DNA of 57,401 bases, from positions 1-57,401 of the forward strand of contig CAMUYR010000019.1 in assembly GCA_947164965.1 (NCBI GenBank). Reading direction: 5' to 3'. Positions 43,305 to 52,581 of this stretch are shown in pieces; within the stretch, counting starts at the first letter, position 1; each line of letters opens with the position of its first letter. The notes under the pieces were generated by a model that was not told the origin of the DNA, searched no databases, and saw nothing but the letters and a program-made list of their open reading frames with translations. Source of the stretch: an uncultured Prevotella sp. (GTDB lineage Bacteria > Bacteroidota > Bacteroidia > Bacteroidales > Bacteroidaceae). A program made the translations under genes and the position numbers.

Positions 43305-44690
43305 ATGAAGAAGATCATGATATTTGCTGCCGTAACGGTGCTGATGAGCAGTTGCGGTGTATATAATAAGTACGAACGTCCTGAGGTGGATACTAAAGGA
43401 CTGATTCGTGACGCAGTAAGTGATGTGGATACGCTGGCTGTTCAGGACACAGCCTCGTTTGGCAATCTGCCTTGGAGAGCCGTATTCACCGACCCACAGT
43501 TGCAGGCGTTGATAGAACAGGGATTGGAGAAGAATGCCAATCTGCAGAATGCTGCTCTGATGGTTCAGATGTACGAAACCATGCTGAAGGCTGCCAAGCT
43601 GGCTTTTCTGCCTGCTATCTCGTTTGGAACGAATAGTATGGGTAGCATTCAGACGATTTATACCGACCCCTCGTCTACGACGAAGAGCTATACGTTGCCT
43701 GTGACGGCTTCATGGACATTGGATCTCTTTGGCAATATCCTGTCGCAGAAGCGTTCGACGCAGATGAAACTTCTGGGATATAAGGATTACCAGATGGCCG
43801 TCCGTGCTCAGGTCATCAGTGGTATTGCTAACTGTTACTATACCTTGTTGATGCTCGACGAACAGCTTCGTATCGTCACGGAGATGGGTGATATGTCGAA
43901 GGAAACATGGGAGATGATGAAGTTGCAGTATAATCTGGGACGCATGCGCTCGACAAGTGTGCAGAGTGCAGAGGCTTCCTACTTGTCAATGCAGGCACAA
44001 GCCAATGATATCCGTCGTCAGATTCGTTCTACGGAGAATGCGCTCTGCTTGTTGATTGGTCAGGCTGGTCAGCAGATTGCCCGTTCTACCATGGAGGCTC
44101 AATACCTGCCTTCTGAGTTTGCGACGGGTGTTGGCGTAGCTTTGCTGAAGAATCGTCCAGACGTTCATAATGCCGAGATGCAGTTGGCAGCATGTTTCCA
44201 CGATGTCCAGACAGCCCGTTCGCAGTTCTATCCTACCATTACGATAGGTGCTACTGGGGCTTTCACCAATGGTAATGGTGCCATAAATCCCGGCAAGTGG
44301 ATGACCAATCTGTTTGCAGGTCTTACACAACCTATCTTCCAGCGTGGTGCTTTAACGGCCAACCTGAAAGTTAAAAAGCTTCAATATGAGCAGGCTTTCA
44401 ATAGCTGGCAGAATGCTATTCTCTCTGCAGGTAACGAGGTCTCTAATGCGCTTGTGAACTACAACCAGTATGATGCCAACTCGAAGCTTGAGGCTCAGCG
44501 TATTGCTGTGCTCACCAAGAATGTAGAGGATACCAAGTCGCTCTATCAGAGTAGCGGTAGCAGTTACCTGGAGGTATTGACAGCACAGACGCAACTGCTC
44601 TCAGCACAGATTAATAAGGTGACTGACGACTTTAACAAGATGCAGGCTGTGGTTTCACTCTATACGGCACTTGGTGGTGGCGGAAAGTAA
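43305..44690 (+). CDS. Outer-membrane efflux channel (OprM/TolC family lipoprotein)
   Basis: 461 aa. Signal peptide with lipobox (LMSSC, Cys near 17). Two outer-membrane-efflux repeats: the first around LQALIEQGLEKNANLQNAALMVQMYE, the second around LKNRPDVHNAEMQLAACFHDVQTARSQFYP and GLTQPIFQRGALTANLKV. It forms the trimeric exit duct for the adaptor and pump encoded just upstream. Confidence 0.95.
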   Translation: MKKIMIFAAVTVLMSSCGVYNKYERPEVDTKGLIRDAVSDVDTLAVQDTASFGNLPWRAVFTDPQLQALIEQGLEKNANLQNAALMVQMYETMLKAAKLAFLPAISFGTNSMGSIQTIYTDPSSTTKSYTLPVTASWTLDLFGNILSQKRSTQMKLLGYKDYQMAVRAQVISGIANCYYTLLMLDEQLRIVTEMGDMSKETWEMMKLQYNLGRMRSTSVQSAEASYLSMQAQANDIRRQIRSTENALCLLIGQAGQQIARSTMEAQYLPSEFATGVGVALLKNRPDVHNAEMQLAACFHDVQTARSQFYPTITIGATGAFTNGNGAINPGKWMTNLFAGLTQPIFQRGALTANLKVKKLQYEQAFNSWQNAILSAGNEVSNALVNYNQYDANSKLEAQRIAVLTKNVEDTKSLYQSSGSSYLEVLTAQTQLLSAQINKVTDDFNKMQAVVSLYTALGGGGK

Positions 44691-44726
44691 TGATAATTGA
44701 TAATTGACAATTGATAATTGAAAATT
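44691..44726. repeat. AT-rich interspersed repeat upstream of lpxA
   Basis: Tandem TGATAATTGA / CAATTGATAATTG words; an inverted relative lies at 15536-15564. Confidence 0.6.
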
Positions 44727-45506
44727 ATGGCAAGCGAAATTAGTCCAAAAGCTGAGGTTAGCCCTAAGGCGAAAATCGGCGATAACTGTAAAATATTCCC
44801 CTTTGTCTATATTGAGGACGATGTAGAGATTGGTGATGGCTGCATTATCTTCCCCTTTGTGAGTATCATGAGCGGTACGCGTATGGGTAAACGTAATAAG
44901 GTGCATCAGGGTACGGTGCTTGGAGCTCTGCCTCAGGACTTTGAGTTCCGTGGCGAGAAAACCGAGTGCATCATTGGCGATAATAATATCTTCCGTGAGA
45001 ATGTGGTGGTAAACCGTGCCACTCATAAGGGTGGCCAGACCGTTCTTGGCAATGATAACGTGCTGATGGAAGGTGCTCATATCTCGCACGACACGAAGGT
45101 AGGCAACCGCTGTGTCTTCGGGTATGGTACGAAGATAGCTGGCGATTGCATGATAGAGGATGGTGTCATCTTCTCGTCCAGCGTTATTGAGAATGCCAAG
45201 ACGCGTGTGGGACAAGGTTCGATGATTCAGGCTGGTACAGCTTTCTCGAAGGATGTACCTCCTTATATTATCTGCACGAAACAAGCTGAGTTTGGCGGTG
45301 TCAATATGCAGGTAGCTCGTCAACATGGTGTCGACGAGAAGACATTGAAACATATTGCCAATGCGTATCGTCTGGTGTTCTTGGGACAAACCTCGGTGTT
45401 CGATGCTGTCAATCAGATCGAGGAACAGGTGCCCGATGGTCCCTTTATCCGTCATATCATCGAGTTTATCCGTGGCACACAGATAGGTATTATCTCGAAA
45501 AAGTAG
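44727..45506 (+). CDS. lpxA: Acyl-ACP--UDP-N-acetylglucosamine O-acyltransferase
   Basis: 259 aa from the ATG at 44727; an upstream TTG at 44718 lies inside the repeat and is less likely. Left-handed beta-helix hexapeptides run from about residue 5 to 185, with the catalytic-His region HKGGQTVLGNDNVLMEGAHISHD, and the LpxA helical C-terminus (QVARQHGVDEKTLKHIANAYRLVF). It performs the first step of lipid A synthesis. Its place behind an efflux operon suggests co-regulation of envelope functions but may be accidental. Confidence 0.94.
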   Translation: MASEISPKAEVSPKAKIGDNCKIFPFVYIEDDVEIGDGCIIFPFVSIMSGTRMGKRNKVHQGTVLGALPQDFEFRGEKTECIIGDNNIFRENVVVNRATHKGGQTVLGNDNVLMEGAHISHDTKVGNRCVFGYGTKIAGDCMIEDGVIFSSSVIENAKTRVGQGSMIQAGTAFSKDVPPYIICTKQAEFGGVNMQVARQHGVDEKTLKHIANAYRLVFLGQTSVFDAVNQIEEQVPDGPFIRHIIEFIRGTQIGIISKK

Positions 45507-45532
45507 ACCTTTTACATAATAATAAATAACTT

Positions 45533-47182
45533 ATGGCTAAAACAGTTGAATTTAAGTATGCCCCCATGTTTCAGGTGGGCGAGGACAAGACGGAGTACCG
45601 CTTGTTGAGTAAGGAAGGCGTAACAACCGCCGAGTTTGAAGGAAAGCAGATTGTGAAGGTGAGCAAAGAAGCCCTCACACTCTTGGCTCAGCAGGCTTTC
45701 CACGATGTGGAGTTCATGCTGCGCCGTGAGCATAACGAACAGGTAGCAAAGATTCTGACCGATCCAGAGGCCAGCGAGAACGATAAGTATGTAGCCCTGC
45801 AGTTCCTGCGCAATGCCGAGGTAGCTTGCAAGGGAATCCTCCCTTTCTGTCAGGACACAGGTACTGCCATCATCCACGGTGAGAAGGGTCAGCAGATATG
45901 GACAGGTTTCGAGGATGAAGAGGCGCTGAGCCTTGGTGTGTTCAACACCTTTACTCAGGACAACCTGCGTTACTCTCAGAATGCTCCTCTGAACATGTAC
46001 GACGAGGTGAATACCCGTTGTAACCTTCCCGCACAGATTGATATCGAGGCTACTGAAGGTGCTGAGTATAAGTTCGTGATGGTTGCTAAGGGTGGTGGCT
46101 CTGCTAACAAGACCTACTTCTACCCAATGACAAAGGCTACTATCCAGAACGAGGGTACACTCATCCCATTCCTGGTAGAGAAGATGAAGAGTCTGGGTAC
46201 AGCTGCATGTCCTCCATACCACATCGCATTCGTTATCGGTGGTACATCGGCTGAGAAGAACCTGCTGACAGTGAAGCTGGCTTCAATCAAGTTCTACGAT
46301 GGTCTGCCCACAACAGGCGATGAGACAGGTCGTGCTTTCCGCGATATTGATCTGGAGCAGAAGCTCATCAAGGAGGCTCAGAAGATTGGTCTGGGTGCTC
46401 AGTTCGGTGGTAAGTATCTGGCTCACGATATCCGCGTGATTCGTCTGCCTCGTCATGGTGCCAGCTGTCCTATCGGTATGGGTGTTTCTTGCTCTGCTGA
46501 TAGAAACATCAAGGCTAAGATCAATGCCGATGGTATCTGGTTGGAGAAGATGGACGCTAACCCAACAGAGTTGATTCCTGAGGAGTTGCGCAAGCCAGGT
46601 GAGGGCGGCAAGGGTATCGAGATCGACCTGAACGAGGGTATCGATGCTGTACGTGCTGAACTCTCTAAGTATCCTGTTTCTACCCGTGTCAACCTGAAGG
46701 GTACCATCATTGTTGCTCGCGATATTGCTCATGCTAAGCTGAAGGCTCGTCTGGATGCTGGTGAGGGTATGCCTGAGTACTTCAAGAAGTATCCTGTACT
46801 CTATGCCGGACCAGCTAAGACTCCAGAGGGCTATCCTTGTGGCTCTATGGGTCCAACCACAGCTAACCGTATGGATCCATACGTAGATGAGTTCCAGGCT
46901 AATGGTGCATCACTTGTCATGATTGCCAAGGGTAACCGTTCTGATGTAGTTACTGAGGCTTGTAAGAAGCATGGTGGCTTCTATCTGGGCACCATCGGTG
47001 GTGTGGCCGCTGTGCTCTCCCAGAGCAGCATTAAGAGCATCGAGTGCGTAGAGTATCCCGAGCTCGGCATGGAGGCAGTATGGAAGATTGAGGTTGAGGA
47101 CTTCCCCGCATTCATCTTGGTTGATGACAAGGGTAATGACTTCTTCAAGACTCTGAAACCCTGGTGCCCGAATGCTAAGTAA
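45533..47182 (+). CDS. Class I (iron-sulfur) fumarate hydratase
   Basis: 549 aa, the full two-domain class I enzyme. Cys residues that could ligate the 4Fe-4S cluster are in [12 protein letters not shown], and [20 protein letters not shown] and [22 protein letters not shown] are diagnostic. It interconverts fumarate and malate; in anaerobic Bacteroidales it serves the reductive branch producing succinate. The protease gene downstream begins 11 bp before its stop. Confidence 0.95.
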   Translation: MAKTVEFKYAPMFQVGEDKTEYRLLSKEGVTTAEFEGKQIVKVSKEALTLLAQQAFHDVEFMLRREHNEQVAKILTDPEASENDKYVALQFLRNAEVACKGILPFCQDTGTAIIHGEKGQQIWTGFEDEEALSLGVFNTFTQDNLRYSQNAPLNMYDEVNTRCNLPAQIDIEATEGAEYKFVMVAKGGGSANKTYFYPMTKATIQNEGTLIPFLVEKMKSLGTAACPPYHIAFVIGGTSAEKNLLTVKLASIKFYDGLPTTGDETGRAFRDIDLEQKLIKEAQKIGLGAQFGGKYLAHDIRVIRLPRHGASCPIGMGVSCSADRNIKAKINADGIWLEKMDANPTELIPEELRKPGEGGKGIEIDLNEGIDAVRAELSKYPVSTRVNLKGTIIVARDIAHAKLKARLDAGEGMPEYFKKYPVLYAGPAKTPEGYPCGSMGPTTANRMDPYVDEFQANGASLVMIAKGNRSDVVTEACKKHGGFYLGTIGGVAAVLSQSSIKSIECVEYPELGMEAVWKIEVEDFPAFILVDDKGNDFFKTLKPWCPNAK

Positions 47183-48653
47183 ACATTCTTTGTGCGTGTT
47201 GGTGCTGCTGCTGTTGGCGTTGTCTACGGCAGCAGCACCTCCTCGATATCCTAAGCTTGGAGGTCGACACATGTGTCGTACCCATGAGCTAAATCTACGT
47301 CGCGCTCCCTCAGGAGTCAATAATCAAAGGTATACGACTACGGGCGAGCATCGTCAGTTGGTGATAGTTGCCGAATTCGATGATGTTCCTTTCCATGGCG
47401 ATGATTACATGGCGCTTTGGAACGACATTTATAATAAGGAGAACTATACTGACCTTGGTCACTATGGTAGTATGCATGATTATTTCTACGACCAGAGCTT
47501 TGGTAAGTTTAACCTCCATTTCGATTTGGTCTATACCAAGTTGCCTCATGGCTACGCTTATTATGGTAAGAACGTAGGTAATTATGATGGCAAATTGGGC
47601 GAACTGGTTGTCGATGCTGTTAAGGGTGTTGAAGACAAGATTGCTGACTGGTCAGTATATGATTGGGAGGGTGATGGTTATATCAATCAGGTCATTGTGC
47701 AGTTCTCCGGTCGTGGCGAGAATGATCCTAATCCTAATCCGAGAGATGAGAATCCTGACCTCGTATGGCCCTGCCAGTGGACACTAGCTGATGAAGGAAC
47801 GGGCGTCTATACGTTATCAGGAACGGTCTCCGAACAATTTCCTAATGGTCTGAAAATTAATAATTTTGAGTGTTCTGCCGAGTTAGATGGTAGCGATGGC
47901 TATGGCACGTTCGGTTTGTTATGCCACGAGTTCAGCCATTGCTTTGGTGTCCCTGACTTTTATAATGGCAGCATGAAGTTTGTGGGCAGTTGGGACGTGA
48001 TGGACTACGGTCTGTATAATGGCAACGGCTTCTGTCCGCCTTGCTATAGTGCCCACGAGCGCTGGTTTATGGGTTGGCTCGACATTGATGAACTCACAGA
48101 GCCAACGACTATTAGTGCTATGCGTTCTATCAGTTGGGGCGACCAGGAAGCCTATCTTATTCGTAACGATGGTCATAAAAACGAGTACTACGTTATGGAG
48201 AACCGCCAGCAGTATAAGTGGGATCTTGGAGTTCCTGGCAGTGGACTGCTTATTTTCCATATTAACTATAGTGAAGGGACTTGGTATGGTGGAGCCCCTA
48301 ATTCCACGAATAATGTGCGTTATGGTATTGTAGCAGCTAACAATTCTGGCATAGCAGGTCAAGCAAAATGGACCTATCCTTATTTGAACAACGACTCGCT
48401 GACGAATAATTCCGAGCCTGCTGCCACCTTGTTTAATAAGAATACAGATGGCACAAAACTGATGTCGAAGCCTATCACCCACATGCGTGTCAACAACGAC
48501 GGCATAGCTTCGTTCGATTTCATGGGAGGAGCATCCGCCGGCATTCGTATGCAGACTATTTCCGACGGACCGTCTAAGGTGCTTTACGACATGGGGCCCA
48601 TCATGATAATCAGAAGGTCTGACGGCACTATTCAAAAAGTGATGAAGCATTAA
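47172..48653 (+). CDS. Secreted M6-family metalloprotease domain protein
   Basis: 493 aa with a signal peptide ([22 protein letters not shown]). The extended zinc motif is [13 protein letters not shown] (HEFSH at about 252-256, third ligand Asp), as in immune-inhibitor-A-like M6 peptidases. [15 protein letters not shown] and [18 protein letters not shown] are typical of Prevotella/Bacteroides members. The last 30 residues ([19 protein letters not shown]) faintly resemble a type IX secretion tail, without enough conservation to claim it. The start overlaps the fumarase stop; a terminator hairpin overlaps the stop codon. Confidence 0.9.
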   Translation: MLSKHSLCVLVLLLLALSTAAAPPRYPKLGGRHMCRTHELNLRRAPSGVNNQRYTTTGEHRQLVIVAEFDDVPFHGDDYMALWNDIYNKENYTDLGHYGSMHDYFYDQSFGKFNLHFDLVYTKLPHGYAYYGKNVGNYDGKLGELVVDAVKGVEDKIADWSVYDWEGDGYINQVIVQFSGRGENDPNPNPRDENPDLVWPCQWTLADEGTGVYTLSGTVSEQFPNGLKINNFECSAELDGSDGYGTFGLLCHEFSHCFGVPDFYNGSMKFVGSWDVMDYGLYNGNGFCPPCYSAHERWFMGWLDIDELTEPTTISAMRSISWGDQEAYLIRNDGHKNEYYVMENRQQYKWDLGVPGSGLLIFHINYSEGTWYGGAPNSTNNVRYGIVAANNSGIAGQAKWTYPYLNNDSLTNNSEPAATLFNKNTDGTKLMSKPITHMRVNNDGIASFDFMGGASAGIRMQTISDGPSKVLYDMGPIMIIRRSDGTIQKVMKH

Positions 48654-48668
48654 GCTCCATCACTTTTC
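48635..48668. terminator. Terminator at the M6 protease stop
   Basis: AAAAGTGATG (48635-48644) pairs with CATCACTTTT (48658-48667), T-rich on the right; it embeds the stop codon and lies before the convergent clpB end. Confidence 0.75.
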
Positions 48669-48685
48669 TTTTCATGTTATCCCTA

Positions 48686-51190
48686 TTAGTTTCTAAACAC
48701 AAGGCCTTCTCCAAATTCGTCAATAATAATCGGCTTGGTGCGGTCCACCTCATCAGCCAGTAGCTTCTTCGACAGGTCGTTCAACACGTACTGCTGGATG
48801 GCGCGCTTGACAGGTCGTGCACCAAAGTCGGGATCGTAACCCTCCTCAGCCAGATAGTTGATGGCCTGAGGCGTGCACTCCAGCTTGATGCCCTGAGGCT
48901 CCAGCATATCCGTTACCTTCTTCATCTGCAGACGAACCACATCGGCAATCTGCTCCTTCGTCAATGGCGTAAAGGTGATAATCTCATCGATACGGTTCAG
49001 GAACTCAGGGCGCATGGTTGCGCGCAGTTGCTCACGTGTCGCATTCGACGTCATGATGATGATGGTGTTCTTGAAGTTGGCGGTACGTCCCTTATTATCT
49101 GTCAGCCGTCCATCGTCCAATACCTGCAACAGGATGTTGAATACATCAGGATGCGCCTTCTCAATCTCGTCGAACAGCACTACTGAGTAAGGCTTACGTC
49201 GAACAGCCTCAGTCAGTTGTCCACCCTCGTCGTAACCTACGTATCCCGGAGGCGCACCAATCAGTCTGGAAACGCTGTATTTCTCCTGATACTCACTCAT
49301 ATCGATACGCGTCATCATCGTCTCATCGTTAAACAGATAGTCAGCCAGCGTCTTGGCGAGTTCTGTCTTACCGACACCCGTAGTACCTAGGAATATAAAC
49401 GAGGCTATTGGTCGCTTAGGATCCTGAAGGCCTGCACGACTTCTGCGCACAGCATCACTTACTGCTGTGATGGCCTCTTCCTGACCAATCACACGCTTAT
49501 GGAGTTCTTCCTCCAGATGAAGCAGCTTTTCGCGTTCGCTCTGCATCATGCGGGTAACAGGTATACCCGTCCAACGGCTCACCACCTCTGCAATATCGTC
49601 AGCAGTGACCTCTTCGCGGACCAGTCGAGTTCCCTCTCCTTTGGAGAGGGTTAGGGTGAGGCTGTTAATATCATCTTCGAGGGTCTTCAACTTCGAATAG
49701 CGGATCTCGGCCACCTTACCATAGTCACCCTCACGCTCAGCACGCTCAGCCTCGTATTTCAGGTTCTCCATCTCCTGCTTGTCCTGCTGGATCTTGTTTA
49801 CCAACTGGCGCTCACCTTCCCATTTGGCACGGAACTGCGTCTCTTGCTCGCGCAGCTCGGCGATGTCCTTATCCAGTTGTGCAATCTTTACGTCATCACC
49901 TTCGCGCTTGATGGCCTCGCGCTCGATTTCGAGCTGGGCGAGTCGACGGGTTATCTCGTCGAGTTCCTCGGGAACGCTATCGCGCTCCATACGCAGTTTG
50001 GCTGCAGCCTCGTCCATCAGGTCGATGGCCTTATCTGGCAGGAATCGCTCAGAGATATAACGCTCAGAGAGTTGTACGGCAGCGATACAAGCATCATCCT
50101 GTATACGCACCTTATGGTGATTCTCGTAACGCTCCTTCAATCCACGAAGAATAGAGATTGCTGATAGCTCATCGGGTTCGTCGACCATCACCGTCTGGAA
50201 TCGACGCTCCAGCGCTTTATCCTTCTCGAAATACTTCTGATACTCATTGAGGGTAGTGGCTCCAATGGCTCTAAGTTCTCCACGAGCCAGGGCAGGCTTC
50301 AGGATGTTGGCTGCATCCATCGCCCCCTCACCACCTCCAGCACCTACCAGCGTGTGTATCTCGTCGATGAACAGGATGATGCGTCCCTCGGCTTTGGTCA
50401 CCTCGTTGATGACGCTCTTCAGTCGTTCCTCAAACTCACCCTTATATTTAGCACCAGCCACCAGTGCACCCATATCCAGCGAGTAGAGCTGCTTGTCCTT
50501 TAGGTTCTCAGGCACGTCACCACGAACGATACGTCCAGCGAGACCTTCTACGATGGCAGTCTTACCCGTACCCGGCTCACCTATCAGAATAGGATTGTTC
50601 TTAGTACGTCGAGACAGGATCTGCAGCACACGACGGATCTCATCGTCACGCCCGATCACTGGATCCAACTTACCTTGACGCGCGAGGTCTACCAGATTCT
50701 TGGCATACTTTTCCAACGATTGGTAGTTGTCGTCAGCCGATTGCGATTGCACCTTCTGTCCCTGTCGCAACTCCTGAATCGCCTTCTGCATCTCCTTCTC
50801 TGTGCAACCAGCATCCTTCATGATACGGCTTGCCGTAGAGTTGACGTTGAGCAGGGCGAGTAGGATAGGTTCTACAGAGACAAACTCATCGCCCATTTTC
50901 TGTGCGGTCTCTTGCGCACGCACGAGTACATTATTACTATCACTAGAGAGATACGGCTGTCCGCCCTGCACCTTCGGCAAATGTTTAATCTCCTGTTCGG
51001 TGAGCAGTTCTATCTGCTGGGCGTTCACGCCGAGTTTCTGGAAGATGAAGTTGGTCACATCTTTGGCCTTCTCCAATACTCCCTTCAAGATATGTACAGG
51101 TTCGATGACCTGCTGACCGTTCAGCTGTGCAGCGTTCACTGCCTGCTGAACAGCCTCTTGTGCTTTGATTGTAAATTTGTCTAATGTCAT
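48686..51190 (-). CDS. clpB: ATP-dependent disaggregase ClpB
   Basis: 834 aa: Clp N domain, first AAA domain ([13 protein letters not shown]), middle coiled coil, second AAA domain ([13 protein letters not shown]), and C-terminal D2 region. It extracts proteins from aggregates with DnaK. Two oddities: residues about 510-521 ([13 protein letters not shown]) just before NBD2 are encoded by an interspersed palindromic repeat, and in NBD2 only ten residues separate the sensor-1 TSN from the arginine-finger motif [10 protein letters not shown], against about thirty in E. coli ClpB. An AGGAGG Shine-Dalgarno-like sequence, rare in this phylum, lies 8 bp before the ATG. Confidence 0.96.
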   Translation of the reverse strand: MTLDKFTIKAQEAVQQAVNAAQLNGQQVIEPVHILKGVLEKAKDVTNFIFQKLGVNAQQIELLTEQEIKHLPKVQGGQPYLSSDSNNVLVRAQETAQKMGDEFVSVEPILLALLNVNSTASRIMKDAGCTEKEMQKAIQELRQGQKVQSQSADDNYQSLEKYAKNLVDLARQGKLDPVIGRDDEIRRVLQILSRRTKNNPILIGEPGTGKTAIVEGLAGRIVRGDVPENLKDKQLYSLDMGALVAGAKYKGEFEERLKSVINEVTKAEGRIILFIDEIHTLVGAGGGEGAMDAANILKPALARGELRAIGATTLNEYQKYFEKDKALERRFQTVMVDEPDELSAISILRGLKERYENHHKVRIQDDACIAAVQLSERYISERFLPDKAIDLMDEAAAKLRMERDSVPEELDEITRRLAQLEIEREAIKREGDDVKIAQLDKDIAELREQETQFRAKWEGERQLVNKIQQDKQEMENLKYEAERAEREGDYGKVAEIRYSKLKTLEDDINSLTLTLSKGEGTRLVREEVTADDIAEVVSRWTGIPVTRMMQSEREKLLHLEEELHKRVIGQEEAITAVSDAVRRSRAGLQDPKRPIASFIFLGTTGVGKTELAKTLADYLFNDETMMTRIDMSEYQEKYSVSRLIGAPPGYVGYDEGGQLTEAVRRKPYSVVLFDEIEKAHPDVFNILLQVLDDGRLTDNKGRTANFKNTIIIMTSNATREQLRATMRPEFLNRIDEIITFTPLTKEQIADVVRLQMKKVTDMLEPQGIKLECTPQAINYLAEEGYDPDFGARPVKRAIQQYVLNDLSKKLLADEVDRTKPIIIDEFGEGLVFRN
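49627..49662. repeat. Interspersed palindromic repeat inside clpB
   Basis: CCCTCTCC TTT GGAGAGGG (49632-49650) is a perfect dyad followed by TTAGGGTGAGGC. From memory this is a common Bacteroidetes dispersed repeat; here it is translated. Confidence 0.6.
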
Positions 51191-51387
51191 AATTTAATCC
51201 TCCTATTTTTTTTCTAACTAATGACGCTCAAACTCTGTGCCGAGCCGAGTGAGTACGACAAATCGTCAGTCGTTAGTGTCTTTTTGGCAGGAATACCTAG
51301 TAGTTGATTACTACATGGGGTGCCTTACATGTGCTCCGAAGCTTCTATAGAATAAAAATCGGTTTCGACCGACCGCTCGGATATATT

Positions 51388-51423
51388 AGGGCGGGCGCTC
51401 CAATATATAAGGGCGCCCGCCCT
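51388..51423. repeat. Very strong GC hairpin
   Basis: AGGGCGGGCGC (51388-51398) and GCGCCCGCCCT (51413-51423), perfect, loop of 14 nt containing ATATAT. A third partial copy GCGGCCGCCCGCCCG follows at 51431-51445. Confidence 0.75.
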
Positions 51424-51453
51424 GATTAATGCGGCCGCCCGCCCGAATCTGGT

Positions 51454-51519
51454 TACATGCCGTCTCTCTCCCTGCTACATGCCGTGTCTTTCCCTGTTAC
51501 ATGCCGCCTCTCCCCCTAT
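51454..51519. repeat. Three tandem 22-nt repeats
   Basis: Units at 51454-51475, 51476-51497 and 51498-51519, each starting TACATGCCG and continuing with a pyrimidine-rich TCTCTCCCT-like stretch; perfectly in register. Confidence 0.8.
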
Positions 51520-51587
51520 TAGCCCGTACCTATTCCCCTGTTCCCTTTATAACCAAGGGACTCTAATCGTTTTTTTTGAGATTAAAA

Positions 51588-51620
51588 TTTGGTGGTTTGA
51601 GAATATGTTACTATATTTGC
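51588..51620 (+). promoter_or_regulatory. Promoter of the rhs locus
   Basis: -33 TTTG (51588-51591) and -7 TATATTTGC (51612-51620), spacing 20 bp. A related sequence recurs at the right edge of the window. Confidence 0.8.
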
Positions 51621-51644
51621 ACAGTCAATAATATACTAGCCAAA

Positions 51645-51848
51645 ATGAACAAGGAAGAAATGAACCTGTCCCCGAGATTCGATTTTCGGAACAATTCAAA
51701 GAGCAGCAACAGATCAGAGAACCGTCCCCTGATCTTGTCAAGTGTGAACAATGGAAAGCCTAGATCAAAACAAGAAGCCGAGAAGAAGCCTCGAGAAATA
51801 GAACAGCAATTTAGAGACGAATTAAAAAACATTAATGATGGAAATTAA
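51645..51848 (+). CDS. Small charged protein at the head of the rhs locus
   Basis: 67 aa from the ATG at 51645 (MNKEEMNLSPRFDFRNNSK); the frame extends upstream into the promoter, so this start is preferred. It is not recognised. The sequence is polar, rich in Asn, Ser, Lys, Arg and Glu, with no membrane segment, probably disordered with a final amphipathic helix (REIEQQFRDELKNI). It overlaps the next gene by 14 bp. It is placed right after the locus promoter and may be an adaptor or chaperone for the secreted toxin; this is inference. Confidence 0.55.
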   Translation: MNKEEMNLSPRFDFRNNSKSSNRSENRPLILSSVNNGKPRSKQEAEKKPREIEQQFRDELKNINDGN

Positions 51849-52533
51849 TAAATTTTGCTATATAATCATCGTCTCGATCATGTTTTCATTTGAGACTGGA
51901 TTTGCCAAACGAAATGAAACAGGACTAAATTGGAACAAAACTGATAGGATTTTACCAATTTATGTTCAGGATTCCATACAAAACTTTTACAAATCTATTG
52001 ATATAGATTATTGCATGTATTTTTTGTATGGGAAAGGAATAAATGAAGACAAAGAGAATCCTGATGGCATATATTCTTTTAAAATGTTTTCTTCTCATAG
52101 TCATACTCATCTTTTAATTATTTATCATTCTGAAGTATATATAGTTAAAAGTATCAATTATGGAGGGATAGTAGCAGAAATCTGTAGATTTGCCCAAAAA
52201 AAGAATATAGATGAAGCATTCCTGGAAAAGACATGCTTGATATGTTTTAATTATCTGTTAGATGAGTATCAAACTACTGACGAAGAAAAGAACATAGAAT
52301 TTGCCAACAAAGATGACTTTATTAGTTCTCTGTTATTTAGCAAATCCATGGATGAAGTTTACAAAGTCTATATGGAGATAAAATCCCACAAAAACACAGC
52401 AGAAAATCTTCCATTCTATATTCTCACAAAAGAATTAGATGAGAAAGAAACAATTTTATTACTTGGTCTCATTGGAGGGTATGATTTTAAACAAGAATCA
52501 CAGGGATGGAAAATCGGCGAGGGTTCTGAATGA
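51835..52533 (+). CDS. Secreted protein of unknown function upstream of rhs
   Basis: 232 aa (ATG at 51835 or the adjacent one at 51838). A signal peptide is evident (INKFCYIIIVSIMFSFETGFA), predicting a periplasmic or secreted product. The rest is alpha/beta-like with no motif I recognise; HSHTHLLIIYHSEVYIVKSINYGG could be an amphipathic sheet. AT-rich, unlike the GC-rich rhs gene that begins 26 bp downstream. Its stop codon lies at the start of a 60-bp sequence duplicated at 56500-56558. It may be a carried-over immunity or accessory protein. Confidence 0.65.
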   Translation: MMEINKFCYIIIVSIMFSFETGFAKRNETGLNWNKTDRILPIYVQDSIQNFYKSIDIDYCMYFLYGKGINEDKENPDGIYSFKMFSSHSHTHLLIIYHSEVYIVKSINYGGIVAEICRFAQKKNIDEAFLEKTCLICFNYLLDEYQTTDEEKNIEFANKDDFISSLLFSKSMDEVYKVYMEIKSHKNTAENLPFYILTKELDEKETILLLGLIGGYDFKQESQGWKIGEGSE

Positions 52534-52581
52534 TCCATTTTAAAACGAGACAAGAGTAATGAATAAGATAAAGTCACGACA
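52522..52581 (+). repeat. Rhs leader repeat, copy A
   Basis: Sixty bp spanning the rhs translation start (GGTTCTGAATGATCCA ... AAAGTCACGACA), about 90% identical to copy B at 56500-56558. Confidence 0.85.

Larger units (their letters stand above)
51191..51587. other. Intergenic region between clpB and the rhs locus
   Basis: About 400 bp without a gene, unusually GC-rich in its centre; it carries the strong hairpin and tandem repeats listed separately. No TAnnTTTGC element for clpB was found, so clpB may use another sigma factor. Confidence 0.6.

Noticed and set aside
51454..51519. Possible CRISPR array
   Set aside because: The three 22-nt units are directly contiguous with no spacers, and no cas genes are near.
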